From Allacma fusca (lineage: Eukaryota > Arthropoda > Collembola > Symphypleona > Sminthuridae): 64,000 nucleotides of DNA. Of this stretch, positions 12,066 to 24,740 are shown piece by piece. Location of the stretch: assembly GCA_947179485.1 (NCBI GenBank), contig OX359250.1, positions 41,610,600-41,674,599 of the forward strand, given 5' to 3'. Each line of letters opens with the position of its first letter. Positions within the stretch are counted from its first letter, which is position 1. Position numbers and translations under genes: made by a program. The notes beneath the pieces are model-generated. The model was not told where the DNA came from, ran no database searches, and was given only the letters and a program-made list of their open reading frames with translations.

Positions 12066-12368
12066 TGGAGGAAAAGTCTGTCGTCACCGGGAGTGCCTTC
12101 TGCCTACTACACGCCGTGCATGGAACCCAGCCTCATTTCCACAACTAACGAGCCTTGATACACTTCAAATGAGATGAACTGAAGCCCGCCAGTCAAATAA
12201 AGTCGGTAATTAATTCTACATGAAAAGACTCCATCCATCCACTCGAATTTCTCTCCTGCTCTCTCCCAATGCCAACTAACCAAGCATCCGCCATTGTCAA
12301 CGTCCCTCGAAACTAATAAAGGACTGCGAGAACCATTCCATGCCGACATACTATTACTACTCACAAAA

Positions 12369-12387
12369 AGAGAGAGAGAGAGAGAGA
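12369..12387. repeat. (GA)9 microsatellite
   Basis: Short pure AG repeat. Confidence 0.9.
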
Positions 12388-12768
12388 AAGAGTCGTGTCA
12401 TTTCAATACCAACACAATCTATATCTTACCTATTCCCTCCAAAACTTCAAAACCCTCCCAACCTCCAAATGTGCAATAGTCAAGAAAAATATAGAACACA
12501 CAGCCTACCCACTACCAGTGATTCAAATAATTATATTAAATGGACAACATATGTCCATTTCACACATAATACCCCAAAACCCCATCACTTTGGTGTGGAA
12601 ACTCAAACCAAGGCCAAAATCAACCTTATTAATTACATTTCGCTCATCCCTTGCCTCATCTTTGAAAATCCTACTACTAGTGTTAGAATCATTATCCCAG
12701 CATATCCTTGAACATCAAAAATTATTTCAAATTCAATATTATCTATAACCGCCTCCTGTAGCTTATCC

Positions 12769-12790
12769 TCATCATCATCATCATCATCAT
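12769..12790. repeat. (CAT)7 microsatellite
   Basis: Tandem TCA units, nearly pure. Confidence 0.9.
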
Positions 12791-13059
12791 GCCCTTCCTT
12801 GATATCAAATAATTTGAGAGGAACTTGTAGAATCTATAGATATCTGTGAGTATAGTATCCAATGTGGAAAAAAATGTCTTGTAAACAAATCAGGATATCC
12901 GAGAGTCGAGGCTGGGTTGTGAAATCACAAGTGGGAAATTGTTAGGAAGTGTACGTCTCCTTATAACTTCTATACAGAGTGCGGAATTCCCGAAAGCAAA
13001 TGTAATGACTCGGGAGGAGGAAAAAGCGGTTAGAGACGCTGGAGCCCATAAGCCCGAGA

Positions 13060-13061
<2 letters not shown>

Positions 13062-13120
<59 letters not shown>
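13062..13120. repeat. (GA)29 microsatellite
   Basis: Pure AG repeat of about 59 bases. Confidence 0.95.
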
Positions 13121-13123
<3 letters not shown>

Positions 13124-13659
13124 TTTAATTGAGACCAGCGAAAGCGAAGAGAACGGGTTAGCATCAACTTCGACTCACTGAGCATAAAATTCCAAACAGA
13201 GGCAGAGGGTTCTTTAACAGCACACTGTGGTGTTCCTTATTTACAAATAATACGAATTTTATAGAATGTCAAGTGACACTATGTCTCTCTCCCTCAATTC
13301 TCATACACAGACATATGTAATTACATACATAGAGATACACATAGTAGTCCTCCCATAGTGTCCCATCCGGGCTTGAAGGAAAACTCTAACTACATGTAGT
13401 TTGTCTATCTCCATGACTCCCCTATCAAATGAGGATTTATATGAAAATACTTCCATATACACGTAATCATTTACAAGCCTCCTTATGTATATAAGTAAAT
13501 ATACATGTAAACTTCCGAGGAGGAACACCCTCCATGAATTATCCAGAACAAGCCCATAAGTGATGACTGCACGGTTGCAATAGATTTGAACAATCAACCG
13601 TGAAATATGAAATATGAGTTTGGAATCTACCCTCAAATGTGTGAGGACATATTTAGCTC

Positions 13660-13662
<3 letters not shown>

Positions 13663-13714
<52 letters not shown>
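13663..13714. repeat. (GA)26 microsatellite
   Basis: Pure GA repeat of about 52 bases. Confidence 0.95.
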
Positions 13715-13717
<3 letters not shown>

Positions 13718-14762
13718 AGAGAGGGATTTGTGAAAGCCACAGGAGGAATTCAACCCCAATTCAAAGTGGAAACTAAAAACCCCGAGAGCAAGGGCAAGTG
13801 TCGGATAGTCGGATCATTATAAATATTACACGGCCGGGTCTTCCTGTAACAAACACGAGCCTTCCCTCCTACTCTCTAGCCTATGGAAGCCTTCCCTGTT
13901 CCAATCTATCTATAGATATAAAGAGACATTCCGAGTATATACATCCAGAAGTAGATACTCAATTGGTAAAAATCCGAGTTAAAAACTCCCTTGCATTGAT
14001 ATTACACGCTATTATTATTCCAAGGAGTCACTCTTCCAAAGCTAGTGAAATATCCTATAAAATTATATAAATAGATATAATTACACATGCATTTATATAG
14101 GATAGGATTCAGGTTATGCAGGCTTTGATTGGGGTCTACAAGTGTGGTGGTTGTACAATATTGAGGGACAATATCGGTGGGCTCAACCATATGGAATTGT
14201 ATTAATAACAAGAAGAAGGGCGGTAGTGAGTGTATGTACATACATATGTACATGCCTATGACTAGTCCTGGAGGGTTGGGTACATATGTATATATATGTA
14301 ATTATATGTACGACTGAGCCTGTATTTACATGATTTTTCTATGGACTGTTTGTCAGTGGGTTGTGGAATGACCGTCCATGTCACACTCATCTCTTCCCCC
14401 CCCTTGATTTGTACAATAAGATACTTTTAGTGTGAGAGTAGACAAGGACAAGAGTGAGATACATACCCCGAGGTACACACAACAACAAATTCCCAGGAGG
14501 AAGGAGCACGGGGAGATTTAAAAACCATTAAGCCGGCATCATCCCACCCCAGAGCAAATTGATTCAAATTATGTATCATTCATATTCATATTTCATATTC
14601 ATGCATTCATTCATGCTCGTCCTGGTGGTAAATACACTCAAGAGTACAAATAAGCTAACCGCATTGACACCCGACCGAACACAATGGCAAGGGCATGCGG
14701 ATCATGTCATACTACATCTCCTACTACTATACAGACTACTACTCATTCTATAGGAGCTACGT

Positions 14763-14841
14763 GATCATCATCATCATCATCATCTCACTCCTCTCGTCAC
14801 CAGCTCCCTCACATTAAATCACTACTACTACTACTACTACA
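14763..14841. repeat. (ATC)7 and (CTA)7 trinucleotide repeats
   Basis: Two separate pure trinucleotide runs, ATC at 14763-14784 and CTA at 14820-14841, 36 bases apart. Confidence 0.9.
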
Positions 14842-15292
14842 GCATACAGAAGATACATCCCTAGATACCTCCACATAATTCACATGCACTCACACCCTCA
14901 TAGTACTGTAGAAACGTACATATATATGAACGTAATATGTACAGACTCTACAGCATTCCCAAAATGCATGCAAAATCTTCCCAGGGAAAACATCCATGCA
15001 ACAGAGCCTACACCTTCATTTCACATTAGCTCCACAGATAGTTGTCCCATGCTAAAGTATACAAAAGTGTTACAAGTGCCTCCCTTGTGTCCACATAAAA
15101 TTAGTATATGAAAGATGCAGGCGTAACATGCACTTAACTGGCAAAAAAAAAATCCGAATACATAAAATAGGAAATTCAATGATACTCCTGAACATATCTA
15201 TGTATGTATCTCTGCCAGCCCAAGGATCACCCCATGGTAATATTCCCTATATCTCTTCCAACCCTGAGAAAATGAAGCATCAGAAGATGTTC

Positions 15293-15328
15293 CACACACA
15301 GACACACAGACACACACACACACACACG
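15293..15328. repeat. (CA)n microsatellite
   Basis: CA repeat with two CAGA interruptions. Confidence 0.9.
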
Positions 15329-15399
15329 CAACATGCATCATCCAAGTGGGAATTAAGGCTCTGACTGTTAAAACACACTGTGCGGACTAAAGTACACAG

Positions 15400-15567
15400 A
15401 GGAGGATACGAGGATGAGGAAAGTGCACTCTGTAGTGTAGTACTCTACTCAGGCCGTAATCGCTTCTGTATAGCAAACAACTCCTTTAATTTGCACGTCC
15501 TACTACTAACTAAATGCGTCCTAGCTGTAGAAGTAGCATCCAGTAGTACGAACTTGGATGAGGAGAA
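15400..15567 (+). CDS. Weak candidate coding exon
   Basis: An open segment lies between ACACAG (AG ends at 15399) and a GTGAGA donor-like site at 15568, phase 2 at both ends, 168 bases. It translates to a mixed-composition peptide beginning GGYEDEESALCSVVLYSG and ending with an acidic tail before a stop just beyond the donor. Codon choice is less AT-biased than in neighbouring frames. The donor runs straight into a (GA)n tract, which makes an accidental match likely. No family is recognised. Confidence 0.1.
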
Positions 15568-15887
15568 GTGAGAGAGAGAGAGAGAGGGATCTCCTACTAT
15601 AAGGCTAAGCCCCATATATTTGCACACCTCTCTCAGAGCCTCAAATACATATTCATACTTTACCCTTTTGAACTCGGAGCCTCTCGTTGTTGTAAAGAAG
15701 ACTAATAACTAGCACTAATGCTGAATAAACTCGGCTTAGTCATACTTAGACTATACATTGGTCTTACGGAGGAGAGCTAAGCTGGTTAAGTCAACCACTG
15801 ACGCGTGCATTACCATATAGATATCATACACACACACACATATATATACCGAATAAGGTATCAGCACACAGAGAGTAACTAGTCAGC

Positions 15888-15918
<31 letters not shown>
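15888..15918. repeat. (GA)n microsatellite
   Basis: GA repeat with one CA interruption near the right end. Confidence 0.9.
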
Positions 15919-15919
<1 letters not shown>

Positions 15920-16236
15920 TGGGGGCACAAATTAGAGAGCCTTTCATCAACAGTAGGTGACACCAGGGTGTAGAGATACAAACACGCAGAAGATAGTATA
16001 CTTATATGTAAGTCCTTATGCACATTCATATAAAATACCTGATTATTATATTTTAGTACCCTTTTGGGTTGAATACAAAATTCATTCAATATAGAATAAT
16101 AAATAACAATACTTGCTCCTACAAATGCTCTAATATACACATAACATTTCATAAGATCCGCTCAGTTAGATTAACGCTCAGTTCTCAAGCGTAGGGCAGA
16201 GAGTTAGAGAGATATAGACAGCGAGAGATACAGAGA

Positions 16237-16241
<5 letters not shown>

Positions 16242-16273
<32 letters not shown>
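16242..16273. repeat. (GA)16 microsatellite
   Basis: Pure AG repeat preceded by about 40 bases of degenerate GA/GATA units. Confidence 0.95.
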
Positions 16274-16276
<3 letters not shown>

Positions 16277-16654
16277 GCAAGCCAAACAGATTTACTTACA
16301 AGTAGTTACAGCTTACTTAATGGGCTGGTTACATCTGTCTGCCAAGAGTACACTAATGTTGTAAGTTGTACTTACAATTAGTTACCTTTTGCAACAGATT
16401 AGCATTTCAAACAACCAGACTCAGAAGTCTATCCCTTTAAATACACAATGACTCCAAGTGTTAAGATCTGCCTATATCAATCTCCTTAGATTACACTCCC
16501 TCCCAGATAATACAACTTAATGCATGTGTTTAGATACTCAAATATGCTCCCGCATCTGCAAAATGCTCTGTGACTCTGTGACTCCGCATACTATGGGACT
16601 AGGCCTCTGTCTGTATGTGTGGAGAATGATCACAAGTGCAATTCCATAACAATT

Positions 16655-16683
16655 CCTCTCTCTCTCTCTATCTCTATCTCTCC
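16655..16683. repeat. (TC)n microsatellite with TATC interruptions
   Basis: CT repeat interrupted twice by TA. Confidence 0.85.
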
Positions 16684-16778
16684 CGAAGGAAAAGATACAC
16701 TTCCAATCCTTGGTATTATCTCTTAAATTCCATCCAAATACAAAGTAATAAGATTGAAGTGAAATCAGATGAGAATAA

Positions 16779-16820
16779 AAAAGAAGACGAAGAAGAAGAA
16801 GAAGAAGAGCAAGAAGAGAG
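16779..16820. repeat. (GAA)n purine tract
   Basis: AAG/GAA trinucleotide run with GAC and GCA interruptions. It gives a poly-Glu run in one frame and a poly-Leu run on the other strand. Confidence 0.9.
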
Positions 16821-17107
16821 TCAGGGAGATGTCTGGCATACCGGACACGGAGAGACACGGAGAGAGATGGAGACGGAATTTCCAAAATCTTCTCCTCGAC
16901 CAGAGAAAAAGATTAAAGGAAAAGGAGAGATAAGGAAATATGCGTTACACTATGTGGTAAAAGAAAGGAATGAAATTCCTCAACCCTGTCTTGTCCATCT
17001 CCCACAACCTTCCTTCCCAAAAAAACATCCTCTCGATCACAAATCTTCCTTTATTTGATGAGTCAAATGGTGGTCAATGCTTAGGCAATAGGGTGCGTAA
17101 CAGAAAA

Positions 17108-17111
<4 letters not shown>

Positions 17112-17142
<31 letters not shown>
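17112..17142. repeat. (GA)15 microsatellite
   Basis: Pure AG repeat. Confidence 0.95.
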
Positions 17143-17144
<2 letters not shown>

Positions 17145-17485
17145 TCAATGGGAGAAAAATCAGTTGACATTCTTCTTGTGACTTTCCTTGAAATTGAATC
17201 TGTCTCTCTTCACGTTTCGGAGAGAGAATTGAGAATTCTTCTGTTTTATTCGCATCTCTGGGCTTTTAGTAGAATCGTGATATATTCTACATACCTATGG
17301 GATGGGGATTCGGCCTGATTTTAAGTCTCCATATGGTGGCTGACCACATGGAAGGGATATGGGGAAGAGAGAAACATCTTAATAATAAAATACCAAAGTA
17401 TATCTACAGTATCGATTGGAAATTCAATAGGCTCAGAGTGGAATTGAATTGAATAGCGATTACATTTTATGACCAACAACTGTAT

Positions 17486-17534
17486 ACACACACACACACA
17501 CACTCTCTCTCTCTCTCTCTCTCTCCTTCTCTCT
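17486..17534. repeat. Compound (CA)n(CT)n microsatellite
   Basis: A CA run of about 17 bases switches directly into a CT run of about 30 bases, the reverse-complement arrangement of the GA/GT compounds at 9201 and 21823. Confidence 0.95.
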
Positions 17535-17738
17535 CCACTCATGGAGAGTCACATCCCTCTACACAGTCCATTGGCGTTCAAGGAAAGGCTTGAACGAATT
17601 CAAGCAAGTCAGATGATTTCAAAATTTTCAGCCTTCACTCTCAGCTCGTTAGACATGTTAGTCATGCGTTCTTACCCTTTGGCCGCAAAATTGTCCACCA
17701 ATCCGTTTCAATTCCGCAAATCGCACACGCACATACAG

Positions 17739-17759
17739 ACACACACACACACACACACA
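17739..17759. repeat. (CA)10 microsatellite
   Basis: Pure AC repeat. Confidence 0.9.
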
Positions 17760-18620
17760 ATCACCCATACATGTATGTACATACACACAGTCCCTAGACA
17801 CACTTTAACATAAACCATCTACATACATAGATACATGCTCTCATAGTTTTTTTTTTGTATCCCACATTTTTATACTACGGTTCCAAAAAAAAATTCCTTT
17901 ATTTCCATACGTACAAACTTTCCTTTCCTTGGAGATGTACTACTACACATGCATCTGATTTAATACTGGTAGGTACCTCCCTTGATGGGAAATAGAGAAG
18001 TGGGGGAAATGTCCAGGAAATTCCTTACCCCTTGGAGAAGTTCAACTGGACAAAACGTTTACAGTCCCAGGACTATAAACACATTTCGTATTGCACCACA
18101 TTCGATTTCAAATAAAATCTAATCCTTTTTCCCGATAGAATTCAAGGATGCATGTATGTATACATAGATACATGCTCTTTTCCCTCCACGGATCTTTTTG
18201 TAGAGACGCTCTCCCCCCTCGCTGGTAAAAGTATACAGATATTGTGAAAAGGGAGTGGGGACTCTGTATCTACATAATATGTACATATATGTATGTAGAT
18301 ATCTAACTAGTAGGTAAATATCGTCGAAAATTGTCCTCCAAAATGTGGCTCACTCCGAGACGACTGTACATACAAAGTAAAAGGTCTGTTACATTTTCCA
18401 GTCCAGCACAGAAGACGATTCTCCACTATTTCTCAGGCTCTGTTCAATTCATGTATGACCGTGAATGTTTGTCTAAATATATGTATGTAGCATTGTAGAG
18501 ATAGATATAGGATACTATTATGATGGTTGGGAGGGAGAAAAAAAAAGAAATCCGATGCAAGGTACTTCGGTACTTGTTATAATATAAGGATTTGATCCGT
18601 ATTTTAAAAGACTAGCACAT

Positions 18621-18642
18621 TGTGTGTATGTGTGTGTGTGTA
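18621..18642. repeat. (TG)n microsatellite
   Basis: TG repeat with one TATG interruption. Confidence 0.9.
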
Positions 18643-19052
18643 TGAAGAGAAAAAAAAATTCGGAACACATGTAAAAAAAATTGGATGGAGAGAAGGTTGA
18701 AGGGTAGGAGGACATGAACCATTACACATGTCAATAAAAGAACCTAAGAGTATAAAGGATTTTTTCCCTTCTCCTTCATTGAGCCCGTTTTGCTTTCCCA
18801 AATGCTATCTTCTTTCGTATTGTCCTGGTTTGATTCCCTCACTCTTTCCCTCTTTCTCTCTCTCTCCCTCTCCCTCTTACTCACATCTCTCTTGCTCTCC
18901 TACATTTTATGCCTCATTCTTCCTTAATAATATGCCTTAAAGACAAAAGTACTCCATCCCCGGATGAGTGGTTCACTCACTACAAGTGCATAAACATATC
19001 CCGCCAAGATGAGGAGTCTGAGGAGACTCATATATACGAAGGACTTTAGCCA

Positions 19053-19064
19053 CCCCCCCCCCCC
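19053..19064. repeat. C12 homopolymer
   Basis: Twelve C residues followed by T and nine A residues; an assembly-error-prone site. Confidence 0.9.
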
Positions 19065-20267
19065 TAAAAAAAAATACACACAAGAAATCACTTATAGATT
19101 TTCCATGTCACAATTCCAAATAAAATCATTAGCGAACATTGAGTGTTTATCTAAATTTAATAGACTCCTGGGATGCGGGGGAGAAACAAAACCCACTCAC
19201 AAGATTTGTCCTTGGAGCGGAGTCTTTAGGGAATAGAGATAATATTTGAATGACCAATAATTTGAACTGAATAAAAAAAAACGTAATTAATTTAAAATCA
19301 ACCCAGAAAAAAATGTGTTTGGAAGGCTATATTTGCAAATCTAATCTCCGATTATTTTTTTTTATCACGGAGGCCATTAGCGAATTCAATATTAGTGGTA
19401 ATCTTCTATTTCTAAATCTGTCCATGTTTGATATTCCAGAATCTCTGTACACCTCCAATGATGTCCATATCTCTACGTGCCATTTCTATAATAATTATTA
19501 TCTATCTCTCATTTTCCCTGCCAGCTCTGAGTCCCTCTGTATGTATGTGCCTCCCTTATAGGCTCGGCTCCTATCTCCCCGGGTGTGTTCTGTATGAGCC
19601 ATCTGAGCTCTCATGTGTATGAGAAATCTGCATCTAATTATTCAAGGTGTGTGAGCATAAAAACAACAAGGGATGCGCAAATATGGAGAGGAGATATATA
19701 AGACTCGCCATTTTCTAATCAATCTGATGTCAATGGTCTTTGGGAGAGCGGGGGGATTCACTCTTGCTGGGAATACCAACAAAAAAGAAAAAAAAAACAG
19801 GACAATTGGATACTTAAATCGTATGACAACACCACACAGGCTACACATCCCTCAAGTCCAGTCCACAATCAGTGTATCCTCAGACAATTATTCTAGTAAT
19901 CGTGGTGAGGTGTGAGGAAAGACGGGTGGAAGGTCTGAATTTCAATAATGACAGGGAGTAATTTCTTTCCTAGTGATAATAACTGTATAGTGGGGGGAAG
20001 GTGAGTCGGAATGGTTTACTATTTTCCATAATAATTATTACGACACCCGACGATGACACGAGCTCTGGCTCTTTACCCAGGGCCATGCACTTCAATATAG
20101 TGTAGATACTTGCATGGGAGTATCTACATATCTCTACGAACTACATATGTACATACTTCCCTCTAGCCCTGCACACACAGGTACAACTCCCAGACACTCA
20201 CTATGTAATTATGCACATGTATAGGTAGAGGAAAGCCCTAGGAAAATATATTTCCGTACGTATGTAT

Positions 20268-20268
<1 letters not shown>

Positions 20269-20311
<43 letters not shown>
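20269..20311. repeat. (CA)21 microsatellite
   Basis: Pure AC repeat of about 43 bases directly following a TATGTATGTA cluster. Confidence 0.95.
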
Positions 20312-20315
<4 letters not shown>

Positions 20316-20920
20316 AGAAAACTCCTATAGACATAAATACATGTCAGGGACCAGGAGCCCAGGTAAAAGTAAATGAATGAATATGCTATGACCAAGTTAA
20401 AGATTTATTTCCCAGGGAGGATTGGTGACTGGCGACATGATGCTCTCACTCACTCACTCACTCAGTCCCCCCTCCCTCCTCGTCCCGCTCTCGTTATCCA
20501 ATCCATTAGGCAAAAGCTAAGAGAGTGAAAGACTCTCTCCTTAGAACACTCTCCTTTCTTTCAATGTAGGAAATCAAGTGTAATAATAAAGCCTATGGAG
20601 TCGGAGCGTGCCTCACCTACATATGTAACTACCACTTTTCGTCCTTACACAGACACATATCCCTCCTCATAGTAATTTTCCCTACTATAAGTCTCAAATA
20701 GACAGATACAAACTACTGTACGAACCTATACTGTAACTATAGACCCCAGCCCTGATGACAGTGGTGAGGCTGCACGACTTACGTCTGTTTATTTTCACTC
20801 CGCGCGGCACCCGGACGTCAAAACAGACAAGAAAAGAATCATCAAATAGATCCGTATCGATCAAACTGCTCAACGGAAACCCACTCGTCTCCTGGCATAC
20901 CTCCATACCCTCACACTGTG

Positions 20921-20922
<2 letters not shown>

Positions 20923-20981
<59 letters not shown>

Positions 20982-20986
20982 CTCTC
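20923..20986. repeat. (TC)n microsatellite, long
   Basis: About 64 bases of TC with one GC interruption at the right end. Confidence 0.95.
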
Positions 20987-21822
20987 CTTCCCTCACGCTT
21001 TAAAAAAAAGAGCAGCTTCGAAACTTTCCAGAACTTTCACCCTTTTTACCATATCATTCCTCATTACTTACTGCCATATAATATAGGACTCCCTGAGCCC
21101 TTACACTTCCCACTTCCTACCCATCCATAAAGAAATCACCTTTTACCGTCCCACACCAAGCCTTATCCCATCAAAAATATCTTCCATGTAGACACATGTA
21201 TGTACATATGTACGTGCATAGCCACAGTCAGCCTTGAACATTCAAGAGATTTTTTTTCTCCTCACCTTGTAAGTATCTTTTCTTTAACCCCAGCTCCCCG
21301 ACCTTGGTTCAGAGAGCTGTCCCTTGAGTCACTCTATACCTTCCCTATACCTTCCCTTTCATGACACAGATGGAGCTACACTTTATCCTTTTCATCCTCC
21401 AACTCACAAAGTCCACCAGCTCACGTCCCTTCAAATTTCCCTTCTTATTTCAATCTCCCACACCTTCCCAACATATCCTCAGAATTCCGACAGAAATTCT
21501 CTCTCAAATTTTAGTGCTCATGTTAAACAAAAAAAAAATACTCCTTTTAAATTTACAATGTATCTTCGGATTTTCTGTGTCATTTAAGTATGTGATCCAG
21601 ATGTACTTACACAATGTTTGTGACACTACAAATTTGGACCATGATATTCCTGATCATCATCTACATTACATTGCATTCCCAGGTTTTCGAGACCATGGGA
21701 AAAATAAACTGCTCTCAAAGATCCAGGGTTATGTCCAGATCATGACTCTCCACCTCGACCCGAGACTTACAAATGGGAGAGGAGTAGGACTTCTGGAGAG
21801 GGAAAGGCTGCTTTGATGGGAC

Positions 21823-21864
21823 TGAGAGAGAGAGAGAGAGAGAGAGAGAGTGTGTGTGTGTGGA
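21823..21864. repeat. Compound (GA)n(TG)n microsatellite
   Basis: A GA run of about 28 bases switches directly to a GT run of about 13 bases. Confidence 0.95.
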
Positions 21865-22131
21865 GAGGAGCAGGAACTTTTTTGACCAGGGCTGAGAACA
21901 AGTGTTGTCTGAAGAAGAAACAAGCTCTTCCATCACGACACCTCGGCCGTCCAAACAATACCAATTTCATCGTCAAGAATTACACATTATGGATCCCGGC
22001 GAGCATGGACTACAAGTTAAATCCTACACCTTCTCCTTTAACCATATCATTACGTATGGAGTCCACGATGGTTGAGTACCCAGTCAAGTATGAAAGTAGA
22101 CCCTATCATGCACATTGTATAGTTTAAATGC

Positions 22132-22137
<6 letters not shown>

Positions 22138-22163
<26 letters not shown>

Positions 22164-22170
22164 CCTCTCT
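22138..22170. repeat. (TC)n microsatellite
   Basis: CT repeat with one CC interruption. Confidence 0.9.
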
Positions 22171-22206
22171 TCAATATTGATATACGATGAATCTGGTTTC
22201 ACGTCT

Positions 22207-22256
22207 CCACCACCACCACCACCTTGTTAATAATAATAACAACAACAACAACAACC
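22207..22256. repeat. (CAC)n and (TAA)n(CAA)n trinucleotide repeats
   Basis: Five CAC units, a short spacer, then three to four TAA units passing into five CAA units. The minus strand would read poly-Trp and poly-Leu, an artefact. Confidence 0.9.
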
Positions 22257-22892
22257 AGCTCTGCTTTCTTTCCGTCTCGTCAGACACACACGTATACTTA
22301 TCCCACCCATAGATTCTCCAGGAGATACATATGGGACAGGGACTTTTTGAACCATATCTATAGCACGCTCTCTTTACATTATAAAAAGTCCCAACAAAAT
22401 ATAGTCTACTCCGATGCTCCGTGCATACTAACAAGGGGAATAATAATTACGAGAGACGTATACACACTATATAAAAGTAACCTCTAAACTTAGGAGCATG
22501 GAGGAGTGAAAAGGTGAGTGAGAGAGAGAGAGAGAGAGCGAGAAATATCCCAGAAGTGTATATAAGTTTGTTCCAATATAAATACAGAGTCAGAGATAGG
22601 TAACAAGAACAAGTTTTTCACTGCTACACTTTATCGGGTTAATCATCACCCCCTTCCTTCCTACACTACAATCTCAGCCGTCTGTTCCGTTTTTAACTGG
22701 AACTCTCTCCTCGGCACGGGTACATATAATATTGCATGGTAACCGCAGTCCTTGTCGGACGCCATGCAATCCAATTTCCACCTTTTTCAATGCACCAAGT
22801 ACCATGTACAGTATACACCCTATACATACCTCCCCAACCATACAATCACACCAACAACTCCAATACGTTCCTTCAACAATCAGTCAATCCTA

Positions 22893-22910
22893 TATCTACA
22901 TATGTAGATA
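22893..22910. repeat. Perfect 18-bp palindrome, TATCTACATATGTAGATA
   Basis: A self-complementary fusion of the GTAGATAC-type word with TACATATGTA, both of which recur throughout the window. Confidence 0.9.
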
Positions 22911-23250
22911 CATATATCTATCTATACTAAAAACTATCCATCTCTTAAAAGTCCTATTACCTATCCCAAACCAAACCCCCAAGATACATACTATCATCTT
23001 CAGAAGTAGTACGCACTCCCAAAAGGAAACAATGTACAATCCTGTTTTTGGGGAGACATACCAAAATCAAGGGAGAACCTTCTGGCCCTCTGTAACTCCA
23101 GTACAAAATGCGTACAGTTACATATGAAAATATTCTGAAAATAAACAAACGGGTATTATAATCTGTAACTCCGATCTAAAACCATAACACTCTCAACAAT
23201 GGGACTGGAGCTAATTGATCACGAAAATTTCCATTTCACTTCAAATAATC

Positions 23251-23282
23251 ACAACAACAATAATAATAATAATAATAATAAC
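23251..23282. repeat. (CAA)n(TAA)n trinucleotide repeat
   Basis: Three CAA units pass into about seven TAA units, the same unit pair as at 22228-22256. Confidence 0.9.
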
Positions 23283-24682
23283 GTTCCCTAACTTATATAA
23301 CCTCCAGCTCAGTTTCAGAGGGATCTTGGGAATGCGTGACAATCCTCATACAATTTCTGATTTTATTTCACACTACTAAAAGCCCTGAAGAGAGACTTAC
23401 ATAATTTTTTTTGTATACGGAGGTAATATAAGTACAAAACCATAGCCATCTTCCAGGATTAAATGCATTTACACTTCATCCCACATGGGAGGAAGAAGTG
23501 TCTCAAAGGGAAATCAATAATACTGTAGAGGATTTTTATATGAATGCCGACAAATCCGCTAATAAAATATGCCATGGATTTGACTCTATTTGAGGGAAGG
23601 AGGGACACTTGCAGGAAGAAAGGAGTAGTGAGAGATAGTGACTAACTGTCTGTACGCATTTTGTATTTTGATTATGAGTTAAAAGGAGGATGTACAGGTC
23701 CTCTCCTGGGATACGATTCCAAGTAGTAATCAATGTAAATAATTACAGTTTTCGTTTTTCTAATACGATAATTGCGAGATAGTTCTTTAGTTTCTCAGAG
23801 TGGAGTATGTATGTAGCCCCCTGTGATGGGCCCTCACTCTCTCACAATCAGCTCAGTCCAAGGGAGACAAAAGGTGCGATGGAGGAGGGTTCCTTCTCTT
23901 CCAAATTAATGGACGGGATATGTCTCTATATAGACATATAGATAGATAGATACTCAAGGAGAAGAACAACCAGAATATATTTATACACACCGATTGTCTT
24001 CCCCTCAGTAATCCAACATTCTCACGAGCAGCCCAGCGTATCTATGTATATATGTATATACATACGGATCTAGTTATCCCAGCAGTCATAGAAATGTTTG
24101 TTTACCCTTTTCGAGCCATGTGCTTAAAAACGCAGGGTTCCCTCACAATCCGTTAATTATTGTAGCCGAATCCTTTGGAGTAGAAGACGGCAAAGGATTT
24201 CCTATCTTCATTTCAATTAACTATATATTACAGTCCAGTATCTATCCTACAGTACAAGGTAATAAAAACAAAATTCACGAATTCACCTCCCAGGATCATG
24301 TGACCTCCATGTGAATCCTTATGCACTCCTGCCTCCTGGGGCAGGATACTTATTTTTAGTATGAATAGGGAAATGATTCCAGAATCTAATCTCGGACATT
24401 TCCAAGTCCGCAAAATCCCCTTCAAAATTAGTTATTAATATGTGACTGTGAGGTAAAAGCCCTGACAATCTACCACACTGCCTTTTCGAAGGCATATGTT
24501 ATTGTAGTAAAACAAGTCTCTCTCCATTAGAGGACTAGAGTCTCAAAAAGCCTGGATCCTGAGCGTAGCCTCAGAGTGAGTCAAGAAGAAGTGAACACTG
24601 TTTTAATTTCCTCACGCACTCCTCTCTAAACTTGACGTGTTACTTCAATCGTGGATTGCAGGTATGCAAGGTCTCCCTCCCC

Positions 24683-24740
24683 AAACACACACTCACTCAC
24701 TCACTCACACACAAGCACACACACACAAACGCACATACAC
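24683..24740. repeat. (CA)n/(ACTC)n-rich block
   Basis: CA repeat with four ACTC units in the middle and AAG/AAAC interruptions. Confidence 0.85.

Larger units (their letters stand above)
10001..20000. other. Non-coding, microsatellite-dense region with weak exon candidates
   Basis: Mostly unique AT-rich sequence cut by GA/TC, CA and trinucleotide tracts. It contains the large TC/GA palindrome near 10.5 kb and weak exon candidates at 11,362, 15,400 and 19,974. Minor tracts not listed elsewhere: TC at 10935-10950, GA at 11874-11889, GA at 15573-15588 and CT-rich at 18840-18880. No transposase, reverse transcriptase or RNA gene was seen. Confidence 0.75.

Noticed and set aside
21361-21816. 151-codon plus-strand open frame
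   Set aside because: Compositionally ordinary, but no motif, no start context, and its end runs into a GA tract. Three overlapping frames are similarly open.
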